From an uncultured Clostridia bacterium (GTDB taxonomy: Bacteria > Bacillota > Clostridia > Christensenellales > UBA1242), in contig CANQCE010000003.1 of assembly GCA_947589655.1 (NCBI GenBank), positions 1-30,425 on the forward strand: a DNA stretch of 30,425 nucleotides, given 5' to 3'. A model generated the notes under the pieces. It made no database searches. It worked only from the letters and a program-made list of their open reading frames with translations, and was not told the origin of the DNA. Every line of letters begins with the position of its first letter. The stretch's first letter is position 1. Below are positions 26,903-30,425 of this stretch, one piece after another. The position numbers were made by a program, and so were the translations under genes.

Positions 26903-28042
26903 ATGAGGGCATTTTTTAAACAAAATTTAAAGAAGATATGTTCATGTTTTGCGCTTGTGCTTGTTTTGGCGCTGCCGTTTTTCACGAGGGCAGAAAATGC
27001 TTTTGCAGATGAAGCGGTTGCCTCTCCGTTCACAGACGAGGTTCGCTCGGATGAGTTTTTTACAATGAAGATGACAGCCACAAGCCGCACCAACAGCAGT
27101 ATGCAGCGCGTGGAAGAAAAAATTTTACATGAAGTGGCAGAAGGCGAAGAAAAAGAAATTACATATCTTTGCTTTCAGTGGCGAGAACTGTCAAGGCTAA
27201 ATTTTCAGTTTACTTTCAGAAAAACTGAAGGGATTACCTTTGGCAGATACAATTTTCAAGTAACGCATATGGGCTCGGAAGATTTAAACACCCCTTTTGG
27301 AACAAACGACCCAGAAGTTTTAAACAGTGGCGATATTGCCGAACTTGCCAAAAACGTTTCAAGTTCTAAATTTGATTTTTATTATTACATAGATAGCACC
27401 GCACAAATTTCCACTAACACAGTGGCAAATGGTTATGGTTTTGGGCTGTATAAGTTCGATTTTCAGTATCAACGCTTTGTTGGCACAGAAGAAGTTGAAA
27501 CAACGTTCAATTTGGGCGAGATTTATGTTGCAGTTATCCCAGATGACATTGACCAAATTTCTCCAAACACGCCTGTTGAAATAACCCAAACCAGAACCAC
27601 CGGCAATGGGCTTATAACGGTTTATGAGCTTCGCCTTTCAGGTGATGCATTTACATATGTTAACCCTGCGCGCATAACATGGCTGGTTTACGGCGCTGAT
27701 ACGGCGAACAGAAAATATGTTTTAACCAAAGATATGCTTGATGCAGATGTTGAATACGCAAATTATTATGTGCTTTGGGATACGCCATGCGAAGATAACG
27801 GTGCAGACTTTCTTCTGGATACCAACAAAGTGGAAGGGGTTTGGAATGTTGAATGCACCATAAAAAACTCTGACGGAACTGTAAAAATCACCCGAATTTT
27901 AGAAGGCCTTTCCACCATCAAGGTAGAGCCAAAATCTTATTTGTGGCTAATACTGCTCATTGTTGGGCTTTTCATTCTCCTTTTAATTATAATTGCATTT
28001 ATCATTTCGTGGAGGATGAAGAAAAGCGAAAAAGTTTGGTAA
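26903..28042 (+). CDS. Secreted protein with C-terminal membrane anchor, unknown family
   Basis: 379 residues and the only plus-strand gene. It has a signal peptide at ~1-30 (basic start, hydrophobic core, cleavage possibly after TRA or AFA), an extracellular region of ~315 residues, a single membrane helix at ~346-369 (WLILLIVGLFILLLIIIAF) and a short basic tail. The ectodomain is beta-rich and aromatic-rich, has only three cysteines after the signal peptide, and shows no catalytic motif. The topology is that of a type I membrane protein with most of the chain outside. It could be a surface sensor, receptor or adhesion accessory; nothing in the sequence decides. The ATG lies nine bases after an extended -10 and has no Shine-Dalgarno. 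A terminator follows the stop by 11 bases. Confidence 0.85.
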   Translation: MRAFFKQNLKKICSCFALVLVLALPFFTRAENAFADEAVASPFTDEVRSDEFFTMKMTATSRTNSSMQRVEEKILHEVAEGEEKEITYLCFQWRELSRLNFQFTFRKTEGITFGRYNFQVTHMGSEDLNTPFGTNDPEVLNSGDIAELAKNVSSSKFDFYYYIDSTAQISTNTVANGYGFGLYKFDFQYQRFVGTEEVETTFNLGEIYVAVIPDDIDQISPNTPVEITQTRTTGNGLITVYELRLSGDAFTYVNPARITWLVYGADTANRKYVLTKDMLDADVEYANYYVLWDTPCEDNGADFLLDTNKVEGVWNVECTIKNSDGTVKITRILEGLSTIKVEPKSYLWLILLIVGLFILLLIIIAFIISWRMKKSEKVW

Positions 28043-28053
28043 ATTAACAAATA

Positions 28054-28086
28054 AAAAAACAGCCTTATAAAAAGCGGTTGTTTTTT
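28054..28086. terminator. Bidirectional terminator between convergent genes
   Basis: AAAAAACAGCC and GGTTGTTTTTT form an 11-bp stem (one G-T pair) around an 11-base loop, followed by T residues on the plus strand; the A run at the other end gives a T run on the minus strand. It lies between the stops of the plus-strand membrane protein gene (28042) and the convergent DUF4363 gene (28107) and can serve both. Confidence 0.8.
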
Positions 28087-28106
28087 TTATTTTTGCACCA
28101 GCAAAA

Positions 28107-28511
28107 TTACAAAATATTGTCCACTCCTGCACCCATAAAGTGTTGGAAGGTTTCAACATAGTTTTTTATTATGTTAAGCGATACATAAAATTCAATTTCT
28201 TCTTCCTCATCTATATAGGTTTTTAAGCGCACAATTTCCACGCCAAGTTGTTCTGTGGATTTGTGATTGACAACAAAACATAACGCCGCCTCGTTTTTAA
28301 ACCAATCATATTCCAAATTGTCCACCAAACTTGCCACCTGCCCATTCACAATGCCACCATTTTGGTCAATGGCAAGTTCAATTTGATAGCAAGTGTCATT
28401 AACGGCATTTAACGCTTTCATAACCAGCCTGTCTTCAAGCACGCAAATGCCAATAATAACCCCCACAAGAAAAAGCACCGAAACCGCTTTGAACCACATC
28501 CATTTTGTCAT
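28107..28511 (-). CDS. DUF4363 family protein
   Basis: 134 residues with one N-terminal membrane segment (~8-26) and an extracellular helical domain. The pattern W-x-x-E-x-x-L/A-C-F-V-x-N-H (residues ~70-84) followed by a Glu-rich stretch and a last helix matches the DUF4363 family, often encoded next to DUF421 proteins in clostridia. Its start overlaps the DUF421 stop by four bases (ATGA), so the two are translationally coupled and probably act together. The biochemical role of the family is unknown. Confidence 0.8.
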   Translation of the reverse strand: MTKWMWFKAVSVLFLVGVIIGICVLEDRLVMKALNAVNDTCYQIELAIDQNGGIVNGQVASLVDNLEYDWFKNEAALCFVVNHKSTEQLGVEIVRLKTYIDEEEEIEFYVSLNIIKNYVETFQHFMGAGVDNIL

Positions 28512-29227
28512 TCTTCCACCTGCCCCAATGGTTCAATGTTAAAAGTTTGATACTTTTCATGATATTTCTGCAAATACACACTGCCTGCCTTGTCAACCGT
28601 CATAAGAAGAACATCTTTTACCCTTTTCACATTGGCTTTTTTCAAAATTTCCATAATCTTCTGCTCGTCAATTGTGGCAACACCCAAATTATCTTTAACA
28701 ATTTTTCCCTCGTTGATTATGTTAATTGGAATTGTGCTTTTTTCAACATTAAGTTTCATGTCTTGCACGGTCAGCGGCGCATATTCGCTTTTTGGAAGGA
28801 TGCTCATTTTGCCATTTGTTTCCATAATGGCATACTGCACCTGCTCAATTTTAAAATATCCGCATCCGCGAATGGCCTCAAACACGTCATCAACCGAAAT
28901 ATCCAAATCTTTTAACGCCTTGTAGTCTATCCCTTTAGGATTGATTACAATCACCGGCTTTCCGCTGACGAATTGCGAAAACTTTTCGCTCACCTTGCAC
29001 AAAACTGCCAAAATAAAATGCAGCACCACCAGCGTGAGCAGCGGCACAATGCCATGTAGCACCGGCACCGAAACTTCCGCCATAGGAATGGTGGCAAGGT
29101 CGGCAATGATAAGGGTAAGCACAAGTTCAAAGGGCTGCATTTCGCCCAACTGCCTTTTGCCCATAAGCCGATACAAAAACAGCACCACAAGATAAATGAT
29201 AATTGCTCTAAAAACAATGGTCAACAT
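28508..29227 (-). CDS. DUF421 (YetF/YrbG-type) membrane protein
   Basis: 239 residues: three membrane helices in the first ~80 residues with the family signature YRLMGKRQLGEMQPFE at ~19-34, then two cytoplasmic alpha/beta lobes (~95-220) with FEAIRGCGYFKIEQVQYAIMET in the first. Family members form dimers in the membrane, and related DUF421 proteins have been linked to inner-membrane properties of spores in Bacillus. It is the first gene of a two-gene operon with DUF4363. There is no Shine-Dalgarno: a perfect TATAAT ends six bases before the ATG. The length is normal for the family. Confidence 0.9.
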   Translation of the reverse strand: MLTIVFRAIIIYLVVLFLYRLMGKRQLGEMQPFELVLTLIIADLATIPMAEVSVPVLHGIVPLLTLVVLHFILAVLCKVSEKFSQFVSGKPVIVINPKGIDYKALKDLDISVDDVFEAIRGCGYFKIEQVQYAIMETNGKMSILPKSEYAPLTVQDMKLNVEKSTIPINIINEGKIVKDNLGVATIDEQKIMEILKKANVKRVKDVLLMTVDKAGSVYLQKYHEKYQTFNIEPLGQVEE

Positions 29228-29233
29228 ACGCCT

Positions 29234-29239
29234 ATTATA
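29234..29239 (-). promoter_or_regulatory. -10 element of the DUF421 gene, probably leaderless
   Basis: A perfect TATAAT on the minus strand ends six bases before the ATG at 29227. I see no good -35 at 16-18 bases upstream, where the preceding terminator hairpin lies, so the call rests on the -10 and on the identical spacing at other genes in the window. Confidence 0.45.
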
Positions 29240-29250
29240 AGTAAAAAAGC

Positions 29251-29280
29251 AAAAAATACGCTAATTGCAGCGCATTTTTT
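29251..29280 (-). terminator. Terminator of the BspA-like surface protein gene
   Basis: On the minus strand AAAAAATGCGCT and AGCGTATTTTTT pair over 12 bp (one G-U) around a 6-base loop, with more T residues downstream. It begins 23 bases past the stop codon at 29304 and separates this gene from DUF421. Confidence 0.8.
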
Positions 29281-29303
29281 TGTTTTTTTGACCATTTTTA
29301 AAA

Positions 29304-30425
29304 TTACATCGCATAGTCCGTGTTAAAATTGTTGAACACTGAAACAAATTTTTCATTTGCACTCAATGGAAACATTTGCAAAATCATTTGCTGCACATCA
29401 CCGCCGCCAGCGTTGATTATGTAAATCGGCTTGTCTGACAGAACATAAACACCTGAATAAATTGTATGTTCTGGATTGCTATCATTCCCAAGGCTTGCAA
29501 AAAGTTTTATTTTGTTTTTTTCTGGAAACAACCCTGCAATATTCACCACAGCCGTCATATCAACAACTGCACTCATCGGTTCAACAGGAGTATAGTTTGT
29601 CACAATCAAATCGCCATTTGCATCCGTATATTCGCCCGGTGCCGTATAATTGTCAAACACTACGCTTAAAAAATCAGGAAGACCAATCATTCTCATCTCA
29701 GACAAACAACTTGTAAAAAGCTGAAAATCTAGTGCTGGCAAAAGGAATTGGCTGGCTGTGCTGGTGTCAATTTGCATATTGTTTGCATCCCATGTTCCAG
29801 CGGTCATATGGATATTTCCATTTTCATCATGTGTGCTGTTGTAAAGTTCCGGATTTGCATAAGGATTGTTGATATTCTCATTTGTTAAAAGACTTTCACT
29901 TATGTAAACATTCTTCGTGCAGCCATCAAACATCTCGCTTGCGTATTCAACATTTGAAAAATCCATATCACTTAAATTTAAAACTGAGTCGCAATTTGCA
30001 AACATTTCATTTGCAATTATCACTTCGTCCGTATGAAAATTGTTTAAATATAACTGCGAATCATGAAATGCTGAAAATAAAGGCTGAAAATAATTTGTGG
30101 CATCGCCTGGCGCGAAGATGTTGTATTCAGAAATAAAACAAACCAAGTTTAAATTAGGCTCATAAGCCAAGAACATCCCTTCATCACTATCAAATGTGTA
30201 GGCGCCCCTAAGCGTCTCCTCCCAAGTGCTACCACCACCCAACTGTTCCAAAAGTTCAGTGTTGTCGTAATAGTCAAAAATTATCGCTGCACCATAGCCA
30301 TAACCCATACCAAAAGCAACATTAATTAAGTCAGAAACGCCACCTTCCGACAAACTTTCCAAAATAATAGAAGGCCTTTGCGGCTCTTGTGGCTCTGGCT
30401 CATAAAAAATAGAAAAACTGCTACC
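29304..30425 (-). CDS. BspA-like/DUF285 surface protein, N-terminus beyond window
   Basis: 373 residues are visible; the frame is open to the right edge with no start or signal peptide in view, so the real gene is longer. The visible N-terminus (YEPEPQEPQRPS) is a proline-rich linker. Around residues ~145-185 there are two copies of the DUF285/BspA leucine-rich-like repeat (ANEMFANCDSV, DFSNVEYASEMFDGC). The remainder has no motif I know. BspA-like proteins are secreted or cell-surface proteins, often adhesins, in anaerobic host-associated bacteria. It ends at a good terminator. An internal TTG at 30362 could be mistaken for a start, but the frame clearly continues upstream. Confidence 0.8.
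   Translation of the reverse strand, partial: GSSFSIFYEPEPQEPQRPSIILESLSEGGVSDLINVAFGMGYGYGAAIIFDYYDNTELLEQLGGGSTWEETLRGAYTFDSDEGMFLAYEPNLNLVCFISEYNIFAPGDATNYFQPLFSAFHDSQLYLNNFHTDEVIIANEMFANCDSVLNLSDMDFSNVEYASEMFDGCTKNVYISESLLTNENINNPYANPELYNSTHDENGNIHMTAGTWDANNMQIDTSTASQFLLPALDFQLFTSCLSEMRMIGLPDFLSVVFDNYTAPGEYTDANGDLIVTNYTPVEPMSAVVDMTAVVNIAGLFPEKNKIKLFASLGNDSNPEHTIYSGVYVLSDKPIYIINAGGGDVQQMILQMFPLSANEKFVSVFNNFNTDYAM

Noticed and set aside
28505..28925. Two plus-strand frames (136 and 111 codons) antisense to DUF421
   Set aside because: DUF421 is clearly conserved on the minus strand and coupled to DUF4363; the antisense frames have no recognisable features.

Overview
The window looks like an AT-rich chromosome segment of a spore-forming Clostridia-type Firmicute, probably an uncultured lineage. 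The evidence is Bacillota gene order (a glmU-like gene, then pth, mfd and a PpiC/PrsA-like lipoprotein gene), the sporulation genes spoIIID and a spoIIQ-type LytM gene, a YwmB-like gene, and a DUF421-DUF4363 pair. I cannot name a genus. All genes but one (26903-28042) lie on the minus strand, so the window is best read from right to left.

Layout, right to left. At the right edge (29304-30425) is the 3' part of a BspA-like/DUF285 surface protein. Next is a DUF421-DUF4363 membrane-protein pair (28107-29227). A lone plus-strand gene for a secreted, C-terminally anchored membrane protein (26903-28042) converges on that pair. Divergent from it is the operon glmU-like - pth - mfd. The glmU-like protein has lost recognisable catalytic motifs. 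mfd is broken by a short frameshifting deletion that removes the TRG translocation motif. A PpiC/SurA-like foldase lipoprotein gene (20547-22316) follows, then an operon of an MprF/YbhN-type flippase-family protein and two small membrane proteins (18258-20477). The sporulation and lipid block comes next: YwmB-like, spoIIQ-like, acpP, spoIIID (16369-18155).

The left half (1-16043) is a single open reading frame on the minus strand. It starts with a lipoprotein signal peptide and runs without a stop through the left edge, giving at least 5,347 residues. It is built of Ig-like/beta-rich segments alternating with blocks of about 35 GLUG-like repeats, so it should be a giant lipid-anchored surface fibre or adhesin. 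It has its own near-consensus promoter and ribosome binding site.

Regulatory reading. Several genes that appear to begin transcription units (18155, 20477, 26804, 29227 on minus; 26903 on plus) carry a -10 element only 6-9 nt before the ATG and no Shine-Dalgarno. This suggests leaderless mRNAs, alongside normal SD-led genes (16043, 16629, 16967, 17587, 22316). The spoIIID leader carries three matches to the SpoIIID core binding motif, two of them as an inverted repeat, and a plausible sigma-E promoter, consistent with autoregulation. Rho-independent hairpins separate most of the units. I saw no tRNA, rRNA, CRISPR, insertion sequence or prophage signal.
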